Assembly: GCA_017408395.1 (NCBI GenBank)
Contig: JAFQUQ010000054.1
Location: 25,083-89,082, forward strand
Direction: 5' to 3'
DNA length: 64,000 nucleotides
DNA from: Oscillospiraceae bacterium
GTDB taxonomy: Bacteria; Bacillota; Clostridia; Oscillospirales; Ruminococcaceae
Shown here: in pieces, positions 9,267 through 18,300 of the stretch
How positions within the stretch are numbered: position 1 is the first letter of the stretch
Layout of the letters: each line of letters opens with the position of its first letter
Made by a program: the position numbers and the translations under genes
Notes under the pieces: generated by a model
Databases searched by the model: none
Told to the model about the DNA's origin: nothing
Seen by the model: the letters and a program-made list of their open reading frames with translations, nothing else

Positions 9267-9871
9267 TGCGCAGGGCAATTTACGGCGGAAGCTTCAATCC
9301 CGTCCATAACGGTCATATCAATATGGCTAAACAGATGATGGAAAAGGCTGAGCTTGACGAAATTATTGTTATGCCTGCCTTTGTGTCACCCTTTAAAGCA
9401 AACGACAGCACCTTCTCCGCTGACGGTGCAGACCGTCTTGAAATGTGCCGTCTTGCGTTTGAGGACTGCCCCTTTGTTACGGTAAGCGGCTATGAGCTTG
9501 AACGTGCGCAGGTCAGCTACACGGTAAACACCGTTGAGCATTTCCGCAGGGTTTATCCCGATGATAAGCTTTTTCTCATAATCGGAAGCGATATGCTGCT
9601 ATCTTTTGACAGATGGCACCGCTTTGAAGATATTCTTTCAATGTGCACCCTGCTTGTTGCGTCCCGTGAGGACGGCGAAAAGGATTTTTCACAGCTTGAA
9701 GCAAAGGCCGCACAGCTTTCACAGTACGGTGAAATCAAGCTTATCCGCACAGAAGTCTGCGAAATGTCCTCTACTTTAATTCGTGAAAAAATTATGAACA
9801 ATCGTGATATATCTTGCTATATGCCCGAAAATGTAGTAAAATATATTGCAGAAAATAACGTCTATAACTAA
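9266..9871 (+). CDS. nadD: nicotinate-nucleotide adenylyltransferase
   Basis: A 201-residue NadD, which makes deamido-NAD from nicotinate mononucleotide and ATP. The nucleotidyltransferase motif GGSFNPVHNGH is at residues 6-16, and the C-terminal SSTLIREKI matches the ISTxxxR element. The ATG shares a base with the yhbY stop (TAATG), pointing to coupled translation. The order yhbY-nadD-yqeK-rsfS is standard in Firmicutes. Confidence 0.95.
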   Translation: MRRAIYGGSFNPVHNGHINMAKQMMEKAELDEIIVMPAFVSPFKANDSTFSADGADRLEMCRLAFEDCPFVTVSGYELERAQVSYTVNTVEHFRRVYPDDKLFLIIGSDMLLSFDRWHRFEDILSMCTLLVASREDGEKDFSQLEAKAAQLSQYGEIKLIRTEVCEMSSTLIREKIMNNRDISCYMPENVVKYIAENNVYN

Positions 9872-9983
9872 GAAATCGCTGTTTAAATCGTTACTCGACA
9901 CTCTCAGTGACGGACTTTCCGCCGTCGGAAACGATGCCTTCGGCTTTAATCAGCGTTTTTCCAAGTCTGAACAGGTGATAAAA

Positions 9984-10580
9984 ATGTACTCCGTTGCGGA
10001 ATTTAAAAATATACTGGAGCTTAAACTTTCCAAAAAGCGTTTTATCCACAGCCTTAACGTTGCCGACGAAGCAAGAAAGCTTGCTGAGATTTACGGCTAC
10101 AATGACCCCGATAAAGCGTATCTTGCAGGACTTCTCCACGACGTCTGCAAGGAAATTCCTCAGGAAGCACAGCTTGAAATGGTGCTTAAATCCGACAGAA
10201 GCGTAAGCGACGCGGAAAAATGCACCCCTGCACTTTTCCACGCAATTGCGGGAGCATACTATGCGGAGACGGTGTTCGGGTTTACGGATGAGGATTTTCT
10301 CAATTCCATCCGCTACCATACAGTAGGCAGAGCAGGAATGTCCCGCCTTGAAGAGATAGTTTACATCGCCGACCTTACTTCGGCGGAGCGTGACTACAAG
10401 GACGTTGACAAAATGCGCAGATACTCCCGTCAGAGCATTGAAAAAGCAATGCTTGAAGCGCTGACATTTTCAATAGAAAGCGTAATGAAAAAAGGCTCCC
10501 TTATCCCCGTTAACACTACGGAAGCATACAATTTCTACCGTTCCGCTTTAAACGAAAAGAACGGTAAAAAATCAGATTAA
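9984..10580 (+). CDS. yqeK: YqeK-type HD-domain hydrolase
   Basis: The frame is open from 9846, but the start is placed at ATG 9984. An AGGTGAT ribosome site precedes it, and the 198-residue product MYSVAEFKNILELKLSKKR begins where YqeK proteins usually do. An upstream start at 9846 would overlap nadD and add 46 residues not typical of the family. The HD metal ligands are seen in HSLNVADEA and GLLHDVCKE, with further histidines in FHAIAGAYYA and RYHTVGR. Members hydrolyse diadenosine tetraphosphate; that activity is taken from the family. Confidence 0.9.
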   Translation: MYSVAEFKNILELKLSKKRFIHSLNVADEARKLAEIYGYNDPDKAYLAGLLHDVCKEIPQEAQLEMVLKSDRSVSDAEKCTPALFHAIAGAYYAETVFGFTDEDFLNSIRYHTVGRAGMSRLEEIVYIADLTSAERDYKDVDKMRRYSRQSIEKAMLEALTFSIESVMKKGSLIPVNTTEAYNFYRSALNEKNGKKSD

Positions 10581-10600
10581 AATAAAAATGGAGGTATCAG

Positions 10601-10966
10601 ATGACTCAGATGGAAATTCTCGAGGCTGCCGTTAAGGCACTCGACCTTAAAAAAGCAGAAGATATACAGGTAATCGGCATTAAGGACCTTACCATTATCG
10701 CCGACTATTTCGTTATTGCCGACGGTACTTCAAACACACATACCCGTGCTCTTGCAGACGAGGTTGAATTCCAGATCGGCGAAAAGTGCGGAGGTCTTAA
10801 ACCAAGACAGGTACAGGGCAACAACGGCTCAAACTGGATTATCCTTGACTACTCCGACATCGTTATCCACGTTTTCTCAAAGGAAATGAGAGATTTCTAC
10901 AACCTTGAACGTTTATGGAGCGACGGTGACCAGCTTGACATTTCAGGCTGGATAAAACCCGACTGA
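10601..10966 (+). CDS. rsfS: ribosomal silencing factor RsfS
   Basis: A 121-residue RsfS/Iojap protein. The conserved stretch ADYFVIADGTSNTHTRALAD is complete, and the C-terminal part has DYSDIVIHVFSKEMRDFYNLERLW. RsfS binds L14 on the large subunit and stops subunit joining when nutrients are short. The ATG follows TGGAGGTATCAG, 20 bases after yqeK. Confidence 0.96.
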   Translation: MTQMEILEAAVKALDLKKAEDIQVIGIKDLTIIADYFVIADGTSNTHTRALADEVEFQIGEKCGGLKPRQVQGNNGSNWIILDYSDIVIHVFSKEMRDFYNLERLWSDGDQLDISGWIKPD

Positions 10967-10988
10967 TTTTTGAAACGGAGGGATAACA

Positions 10989-11831
10989 TTGAATCACGAC
11001 AGCGATTTTACAGAAGACTTTATATTTGATTTAAACGATGTGCCCCCTGCAAAAAACAATACCGACAACAGCTTCTGCGGAGCAAACACGGAAGCTTCTC
11101 CCCAGAATTTCAGCGACGGCTACCTTTATGACGGTGATATTCCCAGAGCAAAGGAAAACAACCGTCCCATCGACCTGCTCTATGACGGTAAATATACACA
11201 TTCCTCAGAGCTTATTGTGGAGGATATGGACAGCATTGACATACAGCCTCCGCCGCAGGTGGGCGATGAATACCGTCCCCGTGCTTACAGACCCGATTAC
11301 AGCGAGGTTGACTACGAGGCGTCAATTGAATCTCTGGACGGCGAAACGGCAACCCCTGCCGATACTGCGGCAGAAGCAGAGCTTCGTGCAGAGCAGATAT
11401 ACAACAACAAGATAAAATATCAGCGTGAACAGGTTGATCTGTACAAGGACAGAGTTTACGACGACGACATCGGAAGAAGCGAGCAGGGCGAAAAAATCGC
11501 CCGTATCATCGGAATTGACCTTATTGCAATTGCCGCAATTGCAGTTGTATCATCCTTCTTCAACGGTACATTCGTGGATTTCCTTGCCCCCGTTATACGA
11601 ATCATATTCTGCGTGCTGTTTATGAAAGGCTATAAAATCGGCAGGTATCTTACGATTTTTACGGCGGCGGTTTCAATGTACACACCCATCGTATTCCTGA
11701 CAGTTTCTTCCGGACCTATGGAGCCCTGGAGAAAGGCAATGTACATTTTTCTGCTGATAATGTACGCCGTTATCCTCTATTTCCTTATCAGAAGCAAAGA
11801 AATAAAGGACTTCTGCACAAAGGAATGGTAA
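10989..11831 (+). CDS. membrane protein with long acidic N-terminal region, unknown function
   Basis: A 280-residue protein starting at TTG 10989, chosen because GGAGGGA sits 6 bases upstream. Residues 1-170 are acidic, rich in D, N, P and Y, and probably disordered. After a basic linker come about four membrane helices from about 178 to 268 (LIAIAAIAVVSSFF, APVIRIIFCVLFM, YLTIFTAAVSMYTPIVFLTV, AMYIFLLIMYAVILYFLI). I do not recognise the family. It takes the slot between rsfS and leuS in a translation and ribosome-assembly operon, which is context only. Confidence 0.75.
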   Translation: MNHDSDFTEDFIFDLNDVPPAKNNTDNSFCGANTEASPQNFSDGYLYDGDIPRAKENNRPIDLLYDGKYTHSSELIVEDMDSIDIQPPPQVGDEYRPRAYRPDYSEVDYEASIESLDGETATPADTAAEAELRAEQIYNNKIKYQREQVDLYKDRVYDDDIGRSEQGEKIARIIGIDLIAIAAIAVVSSFFNGTFVDFLAPVIRIIFCVLFMKGYKIGRYLTIFTAAVSMYTPIVFLTVSSGPMEPWRKAMYIFLLIMYAVILYFLIRSKEIKDFCTKEW

Positions 11832-11900
11832 GCCCAAGAGAGTAAACAAGCGGTTTTTCCGCATTTAATATTTAATCTTAAACAAAGGACTGATTTAAAA

Positions 11901-14312
11901 ATGGCTGAACGCTATGACTTTACTGCCGTTGAACAGAAATGGCAGAAATACTGGGACGAACACAACACCTTCGTTGCAACCGAGGACCGTTCCAAGAAGA
12001 AATTCTACGCACTGGTAGAATTCCCTTACCCATCAGGTGCAGGTATGCACGTTGGTCACATCAAGGCTTACTCAGGCCTTGAAGTTGTAAGCAGAAAAAG
12101 ACGTCTTGAAGGCTACAACGTAATGTTCCCTATTGGCTTCGACGCTTACGGTCTTCCAACCGAAAACACCGCTATCAAGACAGGCGTGCACCCACGTCAG
12201 GTTACTGACAACAACATTGTAAAATTCAGCAGTCAGCTTAAAAGAGTAGGCTTCTCCTTTGACTGGACAAGAGTCGTTGATACAACACAGGAGGACTACT
12301 ACAAGTGGACTCAGTGGATATTCCTTAAGCTTTACGAAAACGGCCTTGTTTTCAGAGATAAGACTCTCGTAAACTACTGCCCAAGCTGTAAGGTAGTTCT
12401 TTCAAACGAAGACTCTCAGGGCGGCAAGTGTGACATCTGCCACAGCGACATCGTTCAGAAGGATAAGGAAGTTTGGTATCTCCGTATTACAGAATACGCT
12501 GACAAGCTTCTGGAAGGTCTTAAGGACGTTGACTATCTCCCTAACATAAAGCTTCAGCAAGAAAACTGGATCGGCAAATCCACAGGTGCTTTCGTAAACT
12601 TCTCCCTTAAGGAAAACGATGAAAAGCTCCGTATCTATACAACACGTCCCGATACTCTCTACGGCGTTACATTTATGGTAATCGCTCCTGAGCACCCTAT
12701 CATTGAAAAGTACAGGGACAGCATTGCAAACATTGACGCTCTCGACGCTTACAAGGAAGAATGTGCAAAGAAGAGCGAATTCGAAAGAACACAGCTTGTA
12801 AAGGACAAGACAGGCGTTAAGATCGAAGGTCTTACAGCTATCAATCCTATCACTGAAAAGGAGATCCCTGTTTACGTTGCTGACTATGTAATGATGGGCT
12901 ACGGCACAGGCGCAATTATGGCTGTACCTGCACACGATACCCGTGACTACGACTTTGCCAAGAAGTTCGGTATCGACATTATCGAAGTAATCAAGGGCGG
13001 CGACATTTCCAAGGAAGCTTACACAGGCGACGGCGAAATGGTCAACTCAGGCGTTCTCAACGGTATCACAAACAAGAAGGATGCCATCGAGAAAATGCTT
13101 GAATTCCTCGGTGAAAAGGGTATCGGCGAAAAGGGCGTACAGTACAAGATGAAGGACTGGGCATTCAACCGTCAGAGATACTGGGGCGAGCCTATTCCTA
13201 TCGTACATTGTCCTGAATGCGGCATAGTTCCCGTACCATACGACGAGCTTCCGCTTACACTCCCCCCTGTTGACAACTTCCAGCCCGGCTCAGACGGCGA
13301 AAGCCCTCTTGCAAAGATTGACTCATTCGTAAACTGCAAGTGCCCTAAGTGCGGTCACGACGCTAAGCGTGAAACCGATACAATGCCACAGTGGGCAGGT
13401 TCATCCTGGTACTTCCTCCGCTACTGCGATCCTAAGAATACAGAGGCTCTCGCTTCAAAGGAAGCTCTCGACTACTGGATGCCTGTTGACTGGTACAACG
13501 GCGGTATGGAACACGTTACACGTCACCTTATCTACTCCCGTTTCTGGCATAAGTTCCTTTACGACATCGGAGCTGTAAACACAGAAGAGCCTTACGCAAA
13601 GAGAACTGCACAGGGCCTTATTCTCGGACCTGACGGCGAAAAGATGAGTAAGTCCAGAGGCAACACTATTGACCCTAACGATGTTGTTGACAACTACGGC
13701 GCAGACGTTCTCCGTCTTTATGTACTGTTTATGGGCGATTACGAACAGGCTGCACCTTGGAACGACAGCAGCATGAAGGGCTGTAAGCGTTTCCTTGACA
13801 GAGTATGGAATTTACAGGACAAGGTAACAGACGGCGAGGGCTTCAGCAAGGAGCTTACATCCTTGATGCATCGCACAATCAAGAAGGTTACGGAAGACAT
13901 TGAAGCAATGAAGTTCAACACAGCTATTGCCGCAATGATGGGGCTGCTTAACGAAATCGACAAGGCAGGCAAAATCACACGTGAGGAATACCGTGCACTT
14001 ATTATGCTTCTCAACCCGTTTGCACCTCATATCACAGAAGAGCTTTACCAGGTAATGAACTACGGCGGCGTTCTCAACGAACAGAGCTGGCCGACTTATG
14101 AAGAAGCTCTCTGCGCAGAAAGCACAATCGAAATTGCTGTACAGGTAAACGGCAAGATCAAGGCTAAGCTTAACATTCCTGCGGCTGCTGAACAGGACGA
14201 GGTACTTAAGCTTGCAAAGGCTGACAGCGAGGTTGCAGCTGCAATTGACGGCAAGAATATCGTTAAGGAAATCTACGTTAAGGGCAGACTGGTAAACATT
14301 GTTGTAAAATAA
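11901..14312 (+). CDS. leuS: leucyl-tRNA synthetase
   Basis: An 803-residue class I synthetase. The HIGH-type motif HVGH is at residues 50-53, KMSKS (about residue 581) is intact, and the CP1 editing domain carries TTRPDTLYGVTFM and the zinc ribbons CPSCKVVLSNEDSQGGKC and CPKCGH. The protein charges tRNA-Leu and edits mischarged products. The leader is only about 70 bases long and holds no T-box. A tRNA-Leu gene is at the far end of the window but is not linked to it. Confidence 0.98.
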   Translation: MAERYDFTAVEQKWQKYWDEHNTFVATEDRSKKKFYALVEFPYPSGAGMHVGHIKAYSGLEVVSRKRRLEGYNVMFPIGFDAYGLPTENTAIKTGVHPRQVTDNNIVKFSSQLKRVGFSFDWTRVVDTTQEDYYKWTQWIFLKLYENGLVFRDKTLVNYCPSCKVVLSNEDSQGGKCDICHSDIVQKDKEVWYLRITEYADKLLEGLKDVDYLPNIKLQQENWIGKSTGAFVNFSLKENDEKLRIYTTRPDTLYGVTFMVIAPEHPIIEKYRDSIANIDALDAYKEECAKKSEFERTQLVKDKTGVKIEGLTAINPITEKEIPVYVADYVMMGYGTGAIMAVPAHDTRDYDFAKKFGIDIIEVIKGGDISKEAYTGDGEMVNSGVLNGITNKKDAIEKMLEFLGEKGIGEKGVQYKMKDWAFNRQRYWGEPIPIVHCPECGIVPVPYDELPLTLPPVDNFQPGSDGESPLAKIDSFVNCKCPKCGHDAKRETDTMPQWAGSSWYFLRYCDPKNTEALASKEALDYWMPVDWYNGGMEHVTRHLIYSRFWHKFLYDIGAVNTEEPYAKRTAQGLILGPDGEKMSKSRGNTIDPNDVVDNYGADVLRLYVLFMGDYEQAAPWNDSSMKGCKRFLDRVWNLQDKVTDGEGFSKELTSLMHRTIKKVTEDIEAMKFNTAIAAMMGLLNEIDKAGKITREEYRALIMLLNPFAPHITEELYQVMNYGGVLNEQSWPTYEEALCAESTIEIAVQVNGKIKAKLNIPAAAEQDEVLKLAKADSEVAAAIDGKNIVKEIYVKGRLVNIVVK

Positions 14313-14384
14313 TTTCATTTTAAACAGAGAGTATATAAGTAAAAAAAGACGGATGATTTTTGTGCAAGTTTTTCTTGTAATCGC

Positions 14385-14413
14385 TTGACAATTTGCTTAT
14401 TCTATTGTATAAT
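14385..14413 (+). promoter_or_regulatory. consensus sigma-A promoter of rpsU
   Basis: TTGACA at 14385-14390 and TATAAT at 14408-14413 are both perfect hexamers, separated by exactly 17 bases. Transcription should begin near 14420, which leaves a leader of about 100 bases before rpsU. This is the strongest promoter in the left third of the window and separates rpsU from the leuS operon. Confidence 0.9.
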
Positions 14414-14440
14414 TATGAAGTTATATCTTATATAATAATA

Positions 14441-14513
14441 ACACTGTCCAAAGACGGTGTTATGCGGAGCGCCGCGCTCCGGTGGAATCCTCTGCCTCAG
14501 CGGCAAAGGGAGG
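14441..14513 (+). promoter_or_regulatory. three-hairpin leader of rpsU, possible autoregulatory RNA
   Basis: Three hairpins follow each other. The first pairs ACACTGTC (14441-14448) with GACGGTGT (14453-14460). The second pairs CGGAGC (14465-14470) with GCTCCG (14476-14481). In the third, CCTC (14489-14492) can pair with GAGG (14510-14513), the core of the rpsU ribosome site, with an inner GCC/GGC. Ribosomal protein leaders often work by hiding the ribosome site. Here that is inference from one sequence. Confidence 0.55.
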
Positions 14514-14520
14514 GAATCAA

Positions 14521-14694
14521 ATGGCAGAAATTCGTGTTGGCAAAAACGAATCTTTAGAAACAGCTCTTAAGCGTTTTAAGAGAAGCTGTGCTAAGGACGG
14601 CGTAATCGCTGAAGTTCGTAAGAGAGAACACTATGAGAAGCCTTCGGTAAAGCGTAAGAAGAAGTCCGAAGCTGCTCGTAAGCGTAAGTATTAA
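14521..14694 (+). CDS. rpsU: 30S ribosomal protein S21
   Basis: A 57-residue S21: [20 protein letters not shown], ending in a lysine- and arginine-rich tail ([14 protein letters not shown]). The start at 14521 is preferred over an in-frame ATG at 14482 because GGGAGGG lies just ahead and the shorter product has the standard S21 beginning. S21 sits near the anti-Shine-Dalgarno end of 16S rRNA and helps base-pairing with mRNA. Confidence 0.97.
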   Translation: MAEIRVGKNESLETALKRFKRSCAKDGVIAEVRKREHYEKPSVKRKKKSEAARKRKY

Positions 14695-14722
14695 TAGTAA
14701 TCATAACGCTTAAAAAGCAAGT

Positions 14723-14752
14723 AAAAGCGGATAGCCTGTGCTGTCCGCTTTT
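14723..14752 (+). terminator. intrinsic terminator after rpsU
   Basis: AAAAGCGGA pairs with TCCGCTTTT around an 8-12-base loop and is followed by a T-rich stretch. It lies 29 bases after the rpsU stop and just before the yqeG ribosome site. Confidence 0.75.
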
Positions 14753-14775
14753 CTATTTGATAAGGAGGAAAAAAG

Positions 14776-15273
14776 GTGCTGTTCAGACCTACTGAAGCGC
14801 TGAAAAGCGTGCTTGAAATAACCCCCGCAATGCTTAAGGAAATGGGCGTAGAAGCGCTTATACTTGACCTTGACAACACCCTGACCACACACAACAACCC
14901 ACGTCCTGCGGACCACGTCTGCGAGTGGCTGGACGAAATGCGCTCGGCAGGAATAAAGCTTATCATCGTTTCAAACAACCACGCACCGAGAGTTACCCCG
15001 TTTGCGGAACAGCTTAAGCTGGAGTTCATTCCTGAGGGAGCAAAACCTCTGCCCGTTGGTTTCAATAAGGCACTTAAAAAGTTCGGACTGCCTAAAAATA
15101 AAGTGTGTGCCGTGGGAGATCAGATTTTTACTGATATTCTCGGCGCAAATCTTGCAGGGATAAAGTCTATTTTTGTTTACCCTATGGAATTTGAAAGCAG
15201 CTTTTTCTTTAAGCTGAAAAGGGGTATAGAAAAACCTTTCCTGCCTAAAAAATACGGCTACAATCAAAAATAA
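14776..15273 (+). CDS. yqeG: YqeG-family HAD phosphatase
   Basis: A 165-residue HAD IIIA-type phosphatase starting at GTG 14776 behind AAGGAGG. The catalytic DxDxT motif lies at D31-L-D33-N-T35 (LILDLDNTLTTHN). Motif II is in IIVSNNH, and the acidic motif III is in VGDQIFTDILGAN. This matches YqeG of Firmicutes, related to the phosphatidylglycerol-phosphate phosphatase group, so a phospholipid role is possible but not shown. It is the last plus-strand gene before the giant minus-strand pair. Confidence 0.88.
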   Translation: MLFRPTEALKSVLEITPAMLKEMGVEALILDLDNTLTTHNNPRPADHVCEWLDEMRSAGIKLIIVSNNHAPRVTPFAEQLKLEFIPEGAKPLPVGFNKALKKFGLPKNKVCAVGDQIFTDILGANLAGIKSIFVYPMEFESSFFFKLKRGIEKPFLPKKYGYNQK

Positions 15274-15278
15274 ATGCA

Positions 15279-15308
15279 AAAACGACCGTGATTTCTCACG
15301 GCCGTTTT
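15279..15308. terminator. bidirectional terminator between yqeG and giant gene A
   Basis: CCGTGA pairs with TCACGG around TTTC, extended by AAAACG/CGTTTT arms, with one A/C mismatch. T-runs occur on both strands, so it can end yqeG and the convergent giant gene. A near copy with the mismatch repaired ends the second giant gene at 24720-24747. Confidence 0.85.
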
Positions 15309-15338
15309 TATTTTATGCTTTTAAAATTACGTCATTTG

Positions 15339-18300
15339 TTATGCAACGGTCTTTACAACCAGCTTGCCCTTAACAAGTTCAACCTTGAAGCCAGGATGCT
15401 TTTCTGCGTTGAGAGTGATGTTTTCAGCGCCTGTACCCTTGAGAGTACCGATAGCCTCGCCATCCTTAAGAACCGCTGTTTCGCCTGTTGTCTTGTTGAG
15501 GATTGTTGCGGTGATACCAAGTGCATTTTCAGCAGGAGCAAGTTCAATATTGCCGCTTACTGCAAGCTTGCTGCCCTGATTCATAACCAGTTCAGCACCT
15601 GTTGCGTATGGACGTACATTTACTGCTGTAATACCGCCCTTAGCAACGATCTTGCCGCCCATTGTAAGATTGCGTGCCTTGACCTTTTCAGCAGTGATGT
15701 TGTAAAGGCCAACTTCTGCAGTACCGCTTACAGATGTAAGGAGACCTGTGCCGCAGTTAAAGAGGGATACATTATTCTTGCCAGCGTTGATAGTGTACTT
15801 AACAGGTGTACCGTTCTTAACAGCGCCGATGTTTACATCTTCAAATGTAGTATCAGCTGTAAGAGTAAGGTTGCCTGAGAAGTTGAAGTTCTTTGCTTCA
15901 CCGTCAGATGTTATTCTTACGGACTTGTAAGTGCCAGTCTTAGGGAACTTAACAGCACCGTTTTCGGTATAATCATCGAGAAGTGTGATTGTGTACTCAG
16001 TAGAAGCATTGTTCATAACGGCAACTACTTCGCTCCAGAGAGCATAAGCTGTCGGTTCAGCTTCTGTACCTGCTGTTACTTCGAGAACCTTGCCCATGTA
16101 GCAGATATTCTTGCCGATCTTTACAAAGTCGTACTCAACATCTGCATTTTCAGGAATTACACCGTTAGCAAGATCTGTAACTGCAATCTTGTCAGTAGCA
16201 AGAACTGCCTGACCGTTTGCAACAGCACCTGTGATTGTGAGGCCGTCTCCAACTACGAAATCAGCTGGCTTACCTGTGAATGCGAGAGCGATCTTTGCAC
16301 CCTCTGCATATTCGATAACACCGCCGTTTGCAGCGTCGAGAGCCTTGATGGAAGCCTTAGCCGCAACATCGGAAACAAGGAGAGTGGAAGCACCGTCGCT
16401 TGTACCGAGAATAAGCTTTGTTACGTTGAAGTTCTTGCCGATCTTAAGAGTATCAAGTACCTCGACTGTGCCGAAGCCTGTGATGTCAAATGGCTCTGTT
16501 TCTTCGTAACCGAACCATGTAAGACCAAACTTAGCACTGCCCTTGATAGCTGATACGTCACCGTAGATAGTGCCGACAGTAAGATTCTTCTTAGCGTTGA
16601 GTGTAAGGGACTTGCCTGTTGTTACAAATGTGATACCGCCGAGATTGAGGTCTGTGTTTGCTGTGATAGCAGTTGCCTTACCTACGTTTACGGTTACATT
16701 TTCACCTGAAAGTGTAATTGCTTCTGCAGCCTTAGGAAGCTCAAACTTAGCAGGAGCAATGTCCTTGTTGATTGTGATAGAGTAGTTTGCTGTGTTGTTC
16801 TTAGCTGCGTTGATAGCCGCTACTGCTGATTCGAAGTTAGGATAATCCTTTTCGAGATTAGCATTTTCAGCATCGCCTTCTGTACCAAGGTCATCAACTG
16901 TTACAGCGTCGCCGTATTCAGCCTTGATTTCCTTACCGTAGAGGTAAGCGTTCATTGAAGCATCATTGCCGATTGCAAGCTTGCCTGTAAAGTCATTTTT
17001 CTTAGTGTAAAGAATTGCTGTGCCGCTTTCGAGTTCAGCCATATCGCCTGCATCGAAGCTGTTGAGAACTGTTACTGTGATTTCATCTTCATTTTCTCCG
17101 CCAACGCCTTCAAGTGTTACCTTAGGAAGAACGTTGTTAACCTTAACGAGAAGAATTTCAGAATCAGGAGCAACTGTTGTGATAGCAGCTGATGCCTTAG
17201 CGCCGCCGATCATAAGAACGCCGTCGAATGTTATAATACCTGTTACCTTGCCGCCGTTTACAGTAATTTCACCGTCAACAAGTTCAAATGTAGCAAGGTT
17301 TGCAGCTGTGTAGTCACCAACGAGAGCAGATGTCTTTGTACCTGAGAGCTTGTTGATGCCGTTGATTGTGCCTTCGTTTGTAAGCTTAGCGTCCTTAGCA
17401 ACTGCAATGTCAAATGTACCCTTCTTGTTGGATACGTCGATTGTAATACCGTCGCCGATTGTTACATCGTAAGGTACTGTAAGCTTTGTGCCTGTGAATG
17501 TAAGTGTGCCTGCACCGTCAAAAGTAATGCTGCCTGCCTTCTTAGGAAGTGCAAACTTTTCATCAAGTGTCAGGTCTGTTTTTACTTCGATTGTGTAATC
17601 AACTGTTTCGTCTGTGATTTCTTCAAGAAGAAGTTCAAAGTTAGGATAGTGGCCTATTTCAGTTTCACCGTTGTAAAGGTAAAGTGCTTCGCCGTATTCT
17701 GCCTTGATTTCCTTTGTCTTCTTGTAGTAGTATGCTGTGAGTTCTTCGCCGTTTTCTGTTGTGTTCTCGATAATAATGCTGTCATCACCTGTTGGAACAG
17801 GATTTTTGGAGGAGAGAATTGTTGTACCGCTTGGAAGAGCAGTCATATGTTTGTCTTCATCATATACCCATACCCCAACAGCCTTACCGAACTTGTCGAT
17901 AGTAACCTTAGGAATTACTGTGTTGTTGATTTCAAGTATAATTTCTGCTCCGTCAGCAACTTCTGTGATAGCAGCTGTTGCCTTGTCGCCTATGATAGCA
18001 AATGTACCGCCGAGTTTAACAATACCTGTTGCCTTGCCGCCGTTTACTTCAAGGTAACCTTCCTCAAAAGCAACGTTAACTTCACCAAATGTTGCAATGT
18101 TGTTTACCAGTACCAAACCAAAGAGCTTGGATGTCTTTGTACCTGTAATCTTGTTTATGAACTGAACAGGCTTGGAATTCTCATATGGAGTAGCGTCACT
18201 TGTTAATTCAAGTGTGCAATCCTTAGCAACGGAAATGTCGATAAGGTTTGTCTTGTTGCTTACTGCAACCTTTGCATCAAATGTTGTATCAACAGGGACA

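Noticed and set aside
9846-9983. N-terminal extension of yqeK from ATG 9846
   Set aside because: It overlaps nadD, has no ribosome site of its own and adds residues not seen in the family; ATG 9984 has AGGTGAT ahead.
11832-11900. T-box leader for leuS
   Set aside because: Only about 70 bases lie between the genes and no T-box core sequence or antiterminator is visible.
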